Counted from the first letter of the stretch, positions 34,618 to 43,934 are shown. The stretch is DNA of 64,000 nt from Sulfurimicrobium sp964384915 (GCA_964384915.1 CAYLMA010000015.1:1-64000), one strand, 5' to 3'. Program-made: numbers and translations. Notes: a model not told the origin generated them from the sequence alone.

Positions 34618-34664
34618 GTAGGTCGGCCTTTAGGCCGACATGTCGGGCTGAAGCCCGACCTACA
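34618..34664. repeat. REP-like double hairpin, GTAGGTCGG family, copy 2
   Basis: Same 47-bp unit as at 12994-13040; the second hairpin and outer arms are identical and only the loop of the first hairpin differs (GTCGGCCTTTAGGCCGAC). It lies 24 bp after the stop of the amidotransferase gene. Confidence 0.85.
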
Positions 34665-34806
34665 TTCACGGATAATTCGTGCCATATCAATAGCAGCCGG
34701 GAATTCTCTTAAAGAGCCTGCGGGGAGCAGCTATATTTCCACTATAGTGGATCCCGGTTTCAATTCAGACCCGCCATTCTACTGTTGGATCAGGCGATTG
34801 AGTATT

Positions 34807-34823
34807 TGTCGATAAAACTTACA
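34807..34823 (+). promoter_or_regulatory. Putative PrsR box 3 (TGTCGA-N6-TTACA)
   Basis: Third exact match, 64 bp upstream of the sigma-54-type promoter at 34888, in the 405-bp gap between the amidotransferase gene and the small secreted protein gene. Confidence 0.6.
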
Positions 34824-34887
34824 TATGTATCTTCTGCTGACAGTGAATGCTTGTGCATGTCATTGATAAAGAAAATAAAGATATAAG

Positions 34888-34903
34888 TGGCGCGAAAATT
34901 GCT
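34888..34903 (+). promoter_or_regulatory. Sigma-54-type promoter for the small secreted cysteine protein
   Basis: TGGCGC-N5-TTGCT, ten of eleven consensus positions with exact GG-N10-GC spacing, 96 bp before the ATG at 35000. Confidence 0.6.
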
Positions 34904-34999
34904 GCTTTAAAACAAAGGGTATTATTTGATTTGCCGACATGTTTTTTTTTCAGGCAACAAATTGAAATCGACTTTATTCACTCGAAAGGAGTAACCCTT

Positions 35000-35434
35000 A
35001 TGAAACAATTGATAATTACAAGCCTTGTTTTGCTCGCAGGGATTTCTGGGGAGGTGATGGCTGGCTGTGCATCAAATACTCAGGTAATAAACAAAAAAAA
35101 CGACCCCGAGCTGACGACACTGATCTCAGGCCAAACGGTCTGTGCTACGCGGGGTGCGGAAAAGTGGCAGGAACAGCATCGGGTAGGCGCTCAACTTTGG
35201 GATTACAAGAAAGGCCCCACCGATAAGCTTGATCCTTCTAAGCAGGTCGGAAATTGGAGTATCAATTTAGACAATACTGTTACGTACTCTTATACTGGCG
35301 GCCCAAGCTATACATACACCGTCCATTCCAGCAGCCCGGGACTCATTATCCCGCCGTATAGCTTCTGCACAGGGCCGAATGGTGCAGAGGTGGTAGGTGG
35401 CGCCTTCTTCACCAGCAGCCCCAGCTGTCCCTGA
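35000..35434 (+). CDS. Small secreted protein of unknown function, four cysteines
   Basis: 144 residues, not recognised. An N-terminal signal (MKQLIITSLVLLAGISG, cleavage near EVMAG) is followed by a short polar mature protein with Cys23, Cys48, Cys123 and Cys143, enough for two disulfides; MAGC could also act as a poor lipobox. The middle is rich in Ser/Thr/Tyr (NTVTYSYTGGPSYTYTV), suggesting beta structure. There is no PEP-CTERM tail. The start has AAGGA nine bases upstream; the frame is open for 51 codons before it but that part looks non-coding and holds the sigma-54-type promoter. Regulation together with the PEP-CTERM genes is inferred from the PrsR box. Confidence 0.75.
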   Translation: MKQLIITSLVLLAGISGEVMAGCASNTQVINKKNDPELTTLISGQTVCATRGAEKWQEQHRVGAQLWDYKKGPTDKLDPSKQVGNWSINLDNTVTYSYTGGPSYTYTVHSSSPGLIIPPYSFCTGPNGAEVVGGAFFTSSPSCP

Positions 35435-35594
35435 GGCAGCAATTGTTTCAGCAATGAAGCCGGAAGAGGGATTCTCGATTTAGGTGGCGGTGGTTTTTCG
35501 CCGCCATTGTCGTAAGTTAATGAATCTACATGGAATCTCTCGCATGGCGTTTATCTTTCCAGGTATTCCTGGTAGTCAGTCTTGTTGAATTTTC

Positions 35595-35622
35595 TGTAGG
35601 TCAGGTTTTAACCTGACCTACG
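35595..35622. repeat. GTAGGTCAGG hairpin, short relative of the REP-like unit
   Basis: A perfect 12-bp stem (GTAGGTCAGGTT facing AACCTGACCTAC) with a tiny loop, between the small secreted protein gene and the convergent VanZ/O-antigen-ligase gene. It shares the GTAGGTC arm with the 47-bp repeats and may act as a bidirectional terminator. Confidence 0.7.
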
Positions 35623-35649
35623 ATGGCGACATTTCATGTTGACTGAATA

Positions 35650-38600
35650 CTAGGGCGTGTTCAGGCCGGGCCGGGCCGTGCTACCGTTCCGCCCGCAGAA
35701 CCAGGCCAGCAGCAGGAACACGAAGATCAGGCGCGGGCTGTCCACCAGGCTGTCAAGGGTTCCGATCACTAGAAAGCCGATGCTGGACGCCAGCATCGCA
35801 CCGGCCATCGCATCGCCGCGCCAGGCATCGCGACCGGCCCGCCACAAGCCAAGCGCGACGAAAAGGCTCAGGGCTGCCACTCCCAGCCAACCCTGCTCGA
35901 ACAGGACCTGAATTGGCAGGCTCCAGATATGCCATGGCTTATCATTGTCAACGGTGAAAAACCACCGGTCCAGCCCTTGCGAAAAGTCCCCGTTGATCAG
36001 CAGGTTGCTCTCACCCATTGCCTGCAAGCGCACGCTGTCCACGTCGACTGCAGAATGTGATTTTGTATTGTAGATCGACAGCTTGACCGGGCGGGATGCA
36101 TGCCACGGGCCACTTCCCACGTCACCCGATTGCATCTGGATGTGGACTGGCTGCCAGCTTCCTTTCCCTGTGATATCAATCGACTTGAAGGTGCAGCGCG
36201 CTGAGGTGAGCAGCCATTTTTCGCAGATCGATACGGTGACCTGGCTGTCAGGCTGTTCGCTGCGGATGTTCAGGTTGAGCGAATATTCATGTTGTGGTTT
36301 TATCGTGACCAATTGCTCCATGTAGAGTGGGCTGCCCGAGCCAAGCCGCAAAAAGGGGTTGCCAGCTTCGGAACCAAGCCGGTATGTGGCGGCCCGGATT
36401 TTTTCGCTACGCCAATAATGGGTTTCCGGATAGCTCCCAATTCCCATCCCGAACAGTGCCGTATCCCAGCCAGGATCGCGCATCTGCAAGGCGCCGGACC
36501 AATGGGCCAAGCGTATTCCCAGATCGGTTCCCGCCTGGGACAGGCGAGCCTGTGTGAACGGGCCTTTGAGGATAGGCACTGCCACCGTGAGAGCCAGCAC
36601 TGCAAGTGCCAGGGCAGCCATGCCGTACTTGAAAGATCCGGTTCGTGCCCGATTTCCTGATTTTGCCGTTGCCGCCAGCAGGGTGAGTGCCAAAGCAATG
36701 CCGTAGGCCGCATAGCCAATGCGCGAGAAGGTGACCATCACCCCATAGGTGGCGCCAAGCAGCAGCGCTGTACCTGCCAGCCTTGTTACCAAGTTCTGCC
36801 TTTCAAACAGCACCACCACCAGGAATGGCACCGACAGCGTCAGGTAGGTCTCGATATCGGCCCCGCCAGTATGCATCTGGGAGAAAGGGCCGGTTACCCG
36901 GTAAACATCGGTGAAATTGAATAATCCTGGAAATGCGAAACGCTCCCAGATGATCACGGCCACCGTTCCAGCCAACCCGGCAACCATGCCCCAGGCGAAA
37001 TGGCGGCGAACATCATATCCGGCAGACGCCAGGCGCCCTAGCAGGCCATATAACAGGAATGCCCACAAGGCGCCCTTGGCGATGCGCAACGCGTTATAGG
37101 GGCTGTAGTAGTTGGAGAAGGAATTGGCATCTGGCATCTGCCAGGGCAGCAAACCGCGGACGGCGCCGATTGCATAGGAAAGACCCAGCAAGGCAGCGAG
37201 GAAGAGAAACAGCAGGTCGCGTTTCGAATGGCGCGGCGCGGGGGGCAGGCGGGCAAAAGCGACAGCGACGCTGGTCAAGAGAAGAAAATCAAACTCGTCG
37301 AAATAGAAGCGCCCACTCCAGGGGGCGAGGTCGAAAAGCGCCAGAGCGGCCGGAATGACGACGAGCAGAAACTGTGGCCGGTGCCAGATCAGAGCCGCAT
37401 ATCCGGCGAGAAACAGGCCGAGGAGGGCGGGCAGGATGGGGAAGGTTGCCACTCCCCAGCCGACGCCCGCCAGGCCCGCAATCAGGACGGCGTAACCCGT
37501 CCGCGACGGCCTTTTGAGCAGGGCAAGCGGCGCTGTCGATGCTGCCGCGGCCAGCGTCTGGTCATTTACCCCGGATTGTTCCTTTAATGGATTATCCGGG
37601 TTTGTTGCGGGCGTCGTGGCACTGGTAGCTATCGGCGTATTTGTGCGCTTGTGGATCTTGCTGGACTTTGCATGGGCCGAGGCAAGCCGTTTAGCCAGCT
37701 TCGCTGTTGCCCAGGCAGAAAACCCGGCGAGAAGCAGATTGGTGGGGTCGGGGTGGAGGCCCACGAGGAACAGCTTGCTCGTTTCCATGGAGCCTGCTAC
37801 CAGCGTCGCCAGCAACATCGCCAGCCCGGGTGGATTCCACGAAGCCCAGGTCAGAATCCCTATGGGGGCATACATCAGGCATACGGTTATCAAACTTAAC
37901 AGCGCAGCCTGTTCCGTAGTGTAGTAATGGTAATAGAAGGGGAGAAAATGAATGGCATTGAAGGCGTTGATGGCTGAATCGATGTCTAGCCAGCGATGCT
38001 CGAACCAGCCATTTACCGCTGCCAGGGCAATCAGGTAAAGGATGCCCAAGGGCAGGCCGAACCGCCTGAGTCCATACGCCAGTCGTTGTGGCTGCAAGTA
38101 TGTCCTGTGGCGCCAAAGCAATGCGCCCAGATACATTCCCATCGCGCGTGTAAGCACGGAAAGACCTTGGCTAACGCCGGAAACGATGAAAAATTGGATA
38201 ATCTCGATGCTCAGCCCAAGGGCCGCGCCAGAGAGAAGTGTCCGTGTGGGGGAGTATAACTGTCGCCCTGTTGCCAGTTGACTGAGTAGCAAACCCAGGG
38301 GCACGACGGCCAAGGCTTCTGCGCACAGCTTGGCAAGAGAAAGCGCGATGCTGCCGCGCATGGATTCCGTCGCTGCCACCCATCCCCAGCCATCCGAGTA
38401 GAGCTTCCATTCGATTTCGGAAACTGATACCAGGAAATCGTAGGGAAACAGGCTGAATGCGAGATAGCCAACAGCATATGCCTTCAACAGGTGTGCTAGC
38501 AATCGATCCGGGTTTCCCGTAAGCGTGGAGAGAAACGACCTGAAACGGTCTGACCAGCGCGCTGCAAAAACCGCTCCCAGGATGCTGCCGAGAATTTCGG

Positions 38601-39003
38601 CAATTAAATCGTTGATGGATACCGTTCTGGGCGGGAAAAATAGTTGCGCAAATTCAACTGTCACGGCCAGGGTGAACGAAAACAGAAGCGAAGCGATAAA
38701 CGCCAGGGCGAGTGTGCGATGCTTCTTGAAACGCGTAAACAGGGTGACGGTGAGGAAACCGACGGGCACGTAAAGCACACCATTCGCGACCCAGTCTGCA
38801 CGTCCCTGGGTTCCGACGTTGAGTAGCCTGATGTGCTTGAACATCTCCCATGCCTGATCCCAGGAAATTGGATGAAAATCCAGAGGCACCAAGCTGCCGT
38901 AAACCACAAAGCAAATGTAGAGCAGCCACCAGGGGAGGGTGGCTGCCCCGGATGGTGTGATCGGAGTGTCAGTCCCGGGGCGTGAGGATTGATCGTGGGT
39001 CAT
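35650..39003 (-). CDS. VanZ/O-antigen-ligase-like fusion membrane protein
   Basis: 1117 residues, an uncommon composite. The N-terminal third has repeated membrane segments of VanZ type (PLDFHPISWDQAW... and FAQLFFPPRTVSINDLIAEILG, then a second set with ALGLSIEIIQFFIVSG, and a third with LMYAPIGILTWAS). An Ala/Thr/Lys-rich cytoplasmic linker (about 440-500) leads to an O-antigen-ligase-like membrane domain (about 500-870; FSRIGYAAYGIAL and LFGMGIGSYPETHYW). After this comes a predicted periplasmic beta-sandwich (about 885-1035) and terminal helices. It would polymerise or transfer glycans at the outer face of the inner membrane. Last gene of a four-gene minus-strand run, 35 bp after the transporter gene. 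Confidence 0.85.
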   Translation of the reverse strand: MTHDQSSRPGTDTPITPSGAATLPWWLLYICFVVYGSLVPLDFHPISWDQAWEMFKHIRLLNVGTQGRADWVANGVLYVPVGFLTVTLFTRFKKHRTLALAFIASLLFSFTLAVTVEFAQLFFPPRTVSINDLIAEILGSILGAVFAARWSDRFRSFLSTLTGNPDRLLAHLLKAYAVGYLAFSLFPYDFLVSVSEIEWKLYSDGWGWVAATESMRGSIALSLAKLCAEALAVVPLGLLLSQLATGRQLYSPTRTLLSGAALGLSIEIIQFFIVSGVSQGLSVLTRAMGMYLGALLWRHRTYLQPQRLAYGLRRFGLPLGILYLIALAAVNGWFEHRWLDIDSAINAFNAIHFLPFYYHYYTTEQAALLSLITVCLMYAPIGILTWASWNPPGLAMLLATLVAGSMETSKLFLVGLHPDPTNLLLAGFSAWATAKLAKRLASAHAKSSKIHKRTNTPIATSATTPATNPDNPLKEQSGVNDQTLAAAASTAPLALLKRPSRTGYAVLIAGLAGVGWGVATFPILPALLGLFLAGYAALIWHRPQFLLVVIPAALALFDLAPWSGRFYFDEFDFLLLTSVAVAFARLPPAPRHSKRDLLFLFLAALLGLSYAIGAVRGLLPWQMPDANSFSNYYSPYNALRIAKGALWAFLLYGLLGRLASAGYDVRRHFAWGMVAGLAGTVAVIIWERFAFPGLFNFTDVYRVTGPFSQMHTGGADIETYLTLSVPFLVVVLFERQNLVTRLAGTALLLGATYGVMVTFSRIGYAAYGIALALTLLAATAKSGNRARTGSFKYGMAALALAVLALTVAVPILKGPFTQARLSQAGTDLGIRLAHWSGALQMRDPGWDTALFGMGIGSYPETHYWRSEKIRAATYRLGSEAGNPFLRLGSGSPLYMEQLVTIKPQHEYSLNLNIRSEQPDSQVTVSICEKWLLTSARCTFKSIDITGKGSWQPVHIQMQSGDVGSGPWHASRPVKLSIYNTKSHSAVDVDSVRLQAMGESNLLINGDFSQGLDRWFFTVDNDKPWHIWSLPIQVLFEQGWLGVAALSLFVALGLWRAGRDAWRGDAMAGAMLASSIGFLVIGTLDSLVDSPRLIFVFLLLAWFCGRNGSTARPGLNTP

Positions 39004-39038
39004 GGTTTTTCATGGCTATAAACTCACCCCGATCTTCC

Positions 39039-41345
39039 TTAAACCGCTGCCAGTCGATGGCGAATCTTCAAACGGCTCCAGAGCACAATCAGTGCCGGCA
39101 GCAGGAGCAGTTCCAATAATTGACCGGCCAGCAGGCCAGTGGAGGTGAGCAGGCCAAAATGCGAAGTTGGCTGGAAGCTCGAGCTTACCAGCAGCATGAA
39201 CTGAGCTACCAGCAGGATAGAGATAGCAACCACGGCGCGGCCGGAGGCCTCAAAACTGCGTGCAAGAGAGAAGACGACACCGCGCCCCTTGTGCCGTCGC
39301 TCGAGGTAATTGTGGAAGAAGTGAATAGTGTCATCCACGGTGATGCCGAGCACCACGCTTGCGATCAGGACTGTAGCCATGTCCAATTGAATGCCGGTGG
39401 AGCCCATTACAACGAAGATGAAGACGAGCGGGGCCAGGTTGGGCAGCATGCTGATGACGGCGGCCGGCACGGAACGCCAAAGAATAAGCATGATCAGGAA
39501 TATCTGCCCGAATGCTCCCATGAAGCTGTGTTTCTGACCAACCACCAGAAGGTCTTCCTGATCTGAGAACAGGCGGCCGCCACCGGCGATTTGCCACTTG
39601 ATGTCCGGAGCCTCGATTTTTGCCAGGTGCGCCTCGATTTTTTCTATCACGGCCTGGATGGCATTTGCGCCATGTACATTCACGTTGAGCAGGATGCGGG
39701 TACGCTGGTATTCGTTGTTGACCAACTCCTGCAAGTCCCTGCCGTCATAAATCAGCAGCAATTGGCTGAGCAATTTATTGTTGTGGGGGAGCGTACGAGC
39801 AGACGCCTCCTCGCCGCTGAAAGCCCAGTTCATTTCCTCGACGATGTCCATCATCGACATGGCGCGATCTACTTCCGGCAGTGTTTCAGCCCAATCCTGC
39901 ACCGATTTGAGCAGTTTCAGACGGTCTGCATCCTTGAATGCATCGCGACCAGGGCCATCGACAACAATTTCCAGGGCAGTGACGCCTACCAGACGTTCTT
40001 CGATCAATCTTGTGGATTGCGTGAGCGGGTGGGACTCGTTGAAAAACTTCAGGAGATCGGACTCGGTTTCCACCTTGAAGATTTGCGGCGTGGACAAGGC
40101 CGCCAGCAGGGCGATTGCAGCCACCACCCAGGCTGCATATCGCATGCTGAAGCTCGCAAGGCCATAGGAGATGCGTTTGGTCCAGGCGAAACCGCTGCTT
40201 CTTTTTGGCCAGGGGCCGCGATCGTATTTCACCAGCAGGGGAGGGACCAGATAGATCACCACCAGGTAAATCATCAATGTGCCAAATGCACTGACCATGC
40301 CGAAAACCTGAATAGGCGGGATGGGCACCAGCACCAGGCTGATCATGCCCGCCGCCGTGCTGAGCATATTGAACAGAGTGGGCTTGTGCATGAATTGGAT
40401 TGCGAAGATGACGCGCTTTGGCCTGCGGAACCCTGCATTGCGCATGCGTTGCAAAGCCGCATACAGGTGCAGCATATTGCCTATCGTATAGGCGGAGAGC
40501 AGGGTGGGAACCATGGCGGTGACCAATGTGTAGGGTTGCCCCATGGCCGAAATCAGCGCAACGCAACTGACCGTCACGGTGCTCATGGCCACGGCACCAA
40601 TGATGACTGGCGGGATTCGACCCACTACCCATAGCAGCAATAGCAGCCCCATAATCACAACCAGCGGGGTGAACAGGATGCTGTCATGCATCATGGAGCG
40701 CATCTCGGCCGCGTCCAGTGCGACCGGGCCGGCCACGGCAACCAGCTTGCTGCCCAAATTTTCCGCCTTCACCCCCTCCTGCATGGCTGCTTCGATCGCC
40801 AGGCGCTGGCGGCTTTCCCCCAGCTTTTTTGTGCGCACGATGAGCGCCAGGGAAGAACCGTCCTTCGATGCCAGCCAACCGGGTATGAAGCGATCCTGCA
40901 GAACATGGGCTTTGCGTTCTTCCGCAGTGGTTTCACCCAGTCGTTCCAGGTCGATCAAACGCTCGACCGTGAACCCGTCTGCGCTACTGGCGATATGGTC
41001 GACGTTGGTGACGGAAAAAACACGGTCCACATCCGGAAGCTGTTCCAGGCGTCGGCTGACCCGGTCAATTGCCAGAAGAAACTCCCTTGAATACAGATCA
41101 CTCCCGGCGAACAGGCTGATGAGAAATTCATCATTTGGAAACTCGGTGCGTAGTTGCCGATCCAGAATGACGGCTGGAGAATCCTTGGGGAAATACAGCT
41201 CGGGCGCGTTATTAAATTCCAGGCGTAGCAGGAAAGCGCCAGCCACCAAGTGAATCAGCACGATTAAACCGATAGCCGTCTTCAGGCCAAGAAGCCTGGG
41301 TTGCATCAGCTTTCTGAGAAAGTTGTCAAGGGTGATTTTTAGCAT
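39039..41345 (-). CDS. MMPL/RND-family transporter
   Basis: 768-residue inner-membrane protein with the RND duplication: one helix, a large periplasmic domain (about 45-220), five helices, a second helix-periplasmic-domain unit (about 400-610) and five more helices. DDTIHFFHNYLERR near the C-terminus is the charged motif seen in MMPL and HpnN-type lipid exporters. It lies between an outer-membrane beta-barrel gene and a glycan ligase-like gene, with a LolA-like gene further upstream, so a lipid or lipid-linked cargo is likely. HpnN-like hopanoid transport is possible given hpnCDE elsewhere in the window, but is not shown by the sequence. Confidence 0.88.
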   Translation of the reverse strand: MLKITLDNFLRKLMQPRLLGLKTAIGLIVLIHLVAGAFLLRLEFNNAPELYFPKDSPAVILDRQLRTEFPNDEFLISLFAGSDLYSREFLLAIDRVSRRLEQLPDVDRVFSVTNVDHIASSADGFTVERLIDLERLGETTAEERKAHVLQDRFIPGWLASKDGSSLALIVRTKKLGESRQRLAIEAAMQEGVKAENLGSKLVAVAGPVALDAAEMRSMMHDSILFTPLVVIMGLLLLLWVVGRIPPVIIGAVAMSTVTVSCVALISAMGQPYTLVTAMVPTLLSAYTIGNMLHLYAALQRMRNAGFRRPKRVIFAIQFMHKPTLFNMLSTAAGMISLVLVPIPPIQVFGMVSAFGTLMIYLVVIYLVPPLLVKYDRGPWPKRSSGFAWTKRISYGLASFSMRYAAWVVAAIALLAALSTPQIFKVETESDLLKFFNESHPLTQSTRLIEERLVGVTALEIVVDGPGRDAFKDADRLKLLKSVQDWAETLPEVDRAMSMMDIVEEMNWAFSGEEASARTLPHNNKLLSQLLLIYDGRDLQELVNNEYQRTRILLNVNVHGANAIQAVIEKIEAHLAKIEAPDIKWQIAGGGRLFSDQEDLLVVGQKHSFMGAFGQIFLIMLILWRSVPAAVISMLPNLAPLVFIFVVMGSTGIQLDMATVLIASVVLGITVDDTIHFFHNYLERRHKGRGVVFSLARSFEASGRAVVAISILLVAQFMLLVSSSFQPTSHFGLLTSTGLLAGQLLELLLLPALIVLWSRLKIRHRLAAV

Positions 41346-41397
41346 GCTCTAAGCTGGCATCCTTATAAAGGCATCAGCCGCAATCGCTCATGATCAA

Positions 41398-42714
41398 TCA
41401 GAACTTCGCCTGCCAACCCAGAACAAGCAAGTCGTTCCGATTGTAATATCCGCCCAGGGTCTGCGATGCGCCGCTGAACAGATGCGCTGCCACATAGATT
41501 TCCTGCTGGTCGATGCCCAGATAGGAAAGCTTGGGGTTCAAGTAAAGGTCGCGTTTATCAAGACCAGCAGAAAACCGCAGATTGGTGCGCCAGTTTCCTG
41601 ACGCGAAGGTGTGCTCAAGTTCGCCATTGAGATTGTAGAATTCGGCCCGGTCCAGGATCGGCGCATTGGTGAAGGTCTTATGGCCCGCCAGCTGCAAGGT
41701 GGCGCGGGTCTCGCCATCGCCGGGGAAGAACTCGGTGCCCAGCACCAGATCAAATGCCGGCTCAGTCTGGAACTGGAACATGCTGGTGGTGACCGGCACA
41801 TCGCTGCTCCAGGCCGCCTCCATGCGCCATGTCGCACCTCCTCTTTGGGTTTCCAGTTCGCCTCCGGCCACCCAACTGAAGGGATGAACGCCCGTCAGCG
41901 TGCCAGGCGACACCCGGTAATAGGGCTGCGATTGGCGCACTCTTTGCAGGCTGAAGCCGTAATCGAGCTTGCCGCCGGAATTGGTAAGGCGTACGCCGCC
42001 ACCGCCGCTGCCATGCCTATCTTCGCGTACCTGGGCGCCGATGATGCCCGGCAAGCTACCAATGCCAAGCAGGCGGCCATTGACCGTATCCAGCGGGTTC
42101 CAGGCGCTGTTCTCATCGGGAAGCACGGCAGATTCGAACGCCGGAAGCCATACCGCATCGATCTTGGAGTCGCCCGCGAAGTGCTCCATCCGCACGGCCG
42201 GCACGGCGCGACGGCGTTCCGGCAGCTTGTCCAGGATGATGCGGGAAAGGTCAACCTGGCTCATGCGGTCTATCGGAGATATCTCATCCACCCGGCCCCA
42301 TAGTACATTCTGCGTGCCCACCGTGATGCGTGTATCCTCGCCGCGCCAGCGCAGGTAGTTTTCCGTGTAATCCAGCTTCGTCCTTGAAAAACCCGGTGTG
42401 CCGGATTGCCCATAAGCATCAAAGCGGGCACCCAGCGCGAATTCCCACGCGCCAGACTTGCCATTCGCACTGGCAGCGCCATGCAATAACGTGTCACGCG
42501 ATGCGTCAGGGTTGTCAGTGAAAACACCCAGCTCTGCACGCAGATCATCTATCTTGATCTTGACGCCGCCCTTATCCGCTTTGCTGCGGGATTTTTTCTT
42601 GGTGGTGCTGACCTTCGGACCATCTTCCAGACTTTGCTCATCAGAGGCATAGCCCAATGAGGCGACTCCAAATGCAAGAGAAATGCCAGCCAAGCCTGAT
42701 ATGAAATGCGTCAT
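41398..42714 (-). CDS. Outer-membrane beta-barrel protein of an RND/LolA-type export operon
   Basis: 438 residues. A signal peptide (MTHFISGLAGISLAFG...GYA) is followed by a Lys/Ser-rich stretch and then many amphipathic strands with aromatic girdle residues, ending in a terminal Phe (LVLGWQAKF), the usual barrel-insertion signal. The internal motif VGTQNVLWGRVDEISPIDRMSQVDLSR resembles proteins (DUF1302-like) found beside RND transporters and LolA-like proteins. I choose the ATG at 42714; the frame extends to 42765, but that upstream part would overlap the previous stop and is not signal-like. Specific cargo not known. Confidence 0.82.
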   Translation of the reverse strand: MTHFISGLAGISLAFGVASLGYASDEQSLEDGPKVSTTKKKSRSKADKGGVKIKIDDLRAELGVFTDNPDASRDTLLHGAASANGKSGAWEFALGARFDAYGQSGTPGFSRTKLDYTENYLRWRGEDTRITVGTQNVLWGRVDEISPIDRMSQVDLSRIILDKLPERRRAVPAVRMEHFAGDSKIDAVWLPAFESAVLPDENSAWNPLDTVNGRLLGIGSLPGIIGAQVREDRHGSGGGGVRLTNSGGKLDYGFSLQRVRQSQPYYRVSPGTLTGVHPFSWVAGGELETQRGGATWRMEAAWSSDVPVTTSMFQFQTEPAFDLVLGTEFFPGDGETRATLQLAGHKTFTNAPILDRAEFYNLNGELEHTFASGNWRTNLRFSAGLDKRDLYLNPKLSYLGIDQQEIYVAAHLFSGASQTLGGYYNRNDLLVLGWQAKF

Positions 42715-42761
42715 GTCCCTATCCTGGAAATATTGATAGCCACAAAAGATATGCACCAAAA

Positions 42762-43601
42762 TCATGGGCGGTAAGCCTCTTCGGCGCTCTCGTCCTCCAA
42801 TAACTGAGTGGTAAACAAGCGCGCCGGCAAACGGCGATCGTATAGGATCTTCTCCACGGTCAGGCGAGTTTGGTGTTCGTTGCCCAGGTCTGTCAGCGTG
42901 CTGTCCATCACGGTCCAGTATGCCTGGATTTTTTCACGCTTCGCCACCAGCAAACGTTTGCTGGGCTGGCCTTCACTCTTTTCGAAGAAATCGATGCGCA
43001 AAGGGAGCAAGGTCGTCGTGTCGATCCAGCTGATCCGCTTGGTATAGACGGAGTTGCCGGGTTTGGCCGGGATGCTTTCCAGTATTTCGCAGGCAACGCC
43101 CCCAATGTTTTCTCGGCCAATGATGTGATGCGTGTCCATATCCACTTTGCGATCGCGCAAATCTTCATAGTAATAATCAGAATTGACAAACCGCCCCCCT
43201 TTTCGATTGGAGTCAATCCGGCGCACTCGTTCCATTGCCGGCAGATAAATCCACTGATTGGAATCGCCGCCGGTGAGATCAATGGTCAGCAAACCGGTCC
43301 CTTCGATGTCCGCCGGTTCGGTAAAGCGGATAAGGGTAGCCACTTCGCTGGCCTTATCATCCTTGCGGTAGGTAATCATCTTGCGGACACGCGGGCTGCG
43401 GCCCTTCTCGGTGAGCGTCATGGTCAACGCGGAAGTGGCGTCCTTGCCCTTGGGGCGGTCATAGACACGCTGGGCCAGTTGATCTCCGGCGGCATCGGCC
43501 CAGGCTGAAGCGGCCGGAAACAGGCTGCAAAACATCATCATGGCATGGCGCAATATGAAGTGGCCGATTGTCGTCGACTTTGAGTGATTTGTCTTTGACA
43601 T
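42762..43601 (-). CDS. Outer-membrane lipoprotein-sorting (LolA-like) protein
   Basis: 279-residue periplasmic protein with a signal peptide (hydrophobic core HAMMMFCSLFPAASAWA). The mature part has the LolA/LolB-like half-barrel pattern of the family annotated as outer membrane lipoprotein-sorting protein: ATLIRFTEPADIEGTGLL, DSNQWIYLPAMERVRRID and SDYYYEDLRDR. It would carry a lipid-like molecule between the RND transporter and the outer membrane. First gene of the operon continuing with the barrel, transporter and ligase genes. Its promoter should lie in 43602-43934, shared with the divergent PEP-CTERM gene; I saw no sigma-54 site facing this way. Confidence 0.88.
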   Translation of the reverse strand: MSKTNHSKSTTIGHFILRHAMMMFCSLFPAASAWADAAGDQLAQRVYDRPKGKDATSALTMTLTEKGRSPRVRKMITYRKDDKASEVATLIRFTEPADIEGTGLLTIDLTGGDSNQWIYLPAMERVRRIDSNRKGGRFVNSDYYYEDLRDRKVDMDTHHIIGRENIGGVACEILESIPAKPGNSVYTKRISWIDTTTLLPLRIDFFEKSEGQPSKRLLVAKREKIQAYWTVMDSTLTDLGNEHQTRLTVEKILYDRRLPARLFTTQLLEDESAEEAYRP

Positions 43602-43758
43602 CTTTCCCTCTGATCGCGGTTGGTATGGGAAATGGTACTTTATAATTTCTTTTTAAGTCAATGAGGTACGTGCGAAATATATAATTCTCTTGAGAAGAGT
43701 GAAACTGCACGTTTTGGCAACTTTCTAGTTTGGAATTGTGATGTGTTTTCGAAAATGA

Positions 43759-43775
43759 TGTCGATGAAATTTACA
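43759..43775 (+). promoter_or_regulatory. Putative PrsR box 4 (TGTCGA-N6-TTACA)
   Basis: Fourth exact match, 86 bp upstream of the sigma-54-like promoter at 43862 and in the divergent gap between the LolA-like and first PEP-CTERM genes. Confidence 0.6.
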
Positions 43776-43861
43776 TTCACCCACCCACTCTATTCTCAAT
43801 GATATCTCACGCGCTTGCTAACTATCTGTTATATATAATGTAAATAAATTAAGTCCCAGCA

Positions 43862-43877
43862 TGGCACGCAATAAGCT
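43862..43877 (+). promoter_or_regulatory. Sigma-54-like promoter of the first PEP-CTERM gene
   Basis: TGGCAC-N5-AAGCT: perfect -24 element, correct GG-N10-GC spacing, weak -12 element (AAGC rather than TTGC). It is 57 bp upstream of the ATG at 43935. Confidence 0.5.
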
Positions 43878-43934
43878 TAATTAAGAATTAGAAAAAGTAG
43901 CTTCAAGTTTAGCGTGATTGTGAAGGAGACCGTC

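Noticed and set aside
33449..34690. 413-codon minus-strand frame
   Set aside because: Antisense of the AsnB-like gene and runs through the REP-like repeat; no recognisable motifs.
35650..39003. Possible exosortase hidden in the large membrane protein
   Set aside because: I could not find the exosortase Cys-Arg-His arrangement; the motifs fit VanZ and O-antigen-ligase proteins instead.
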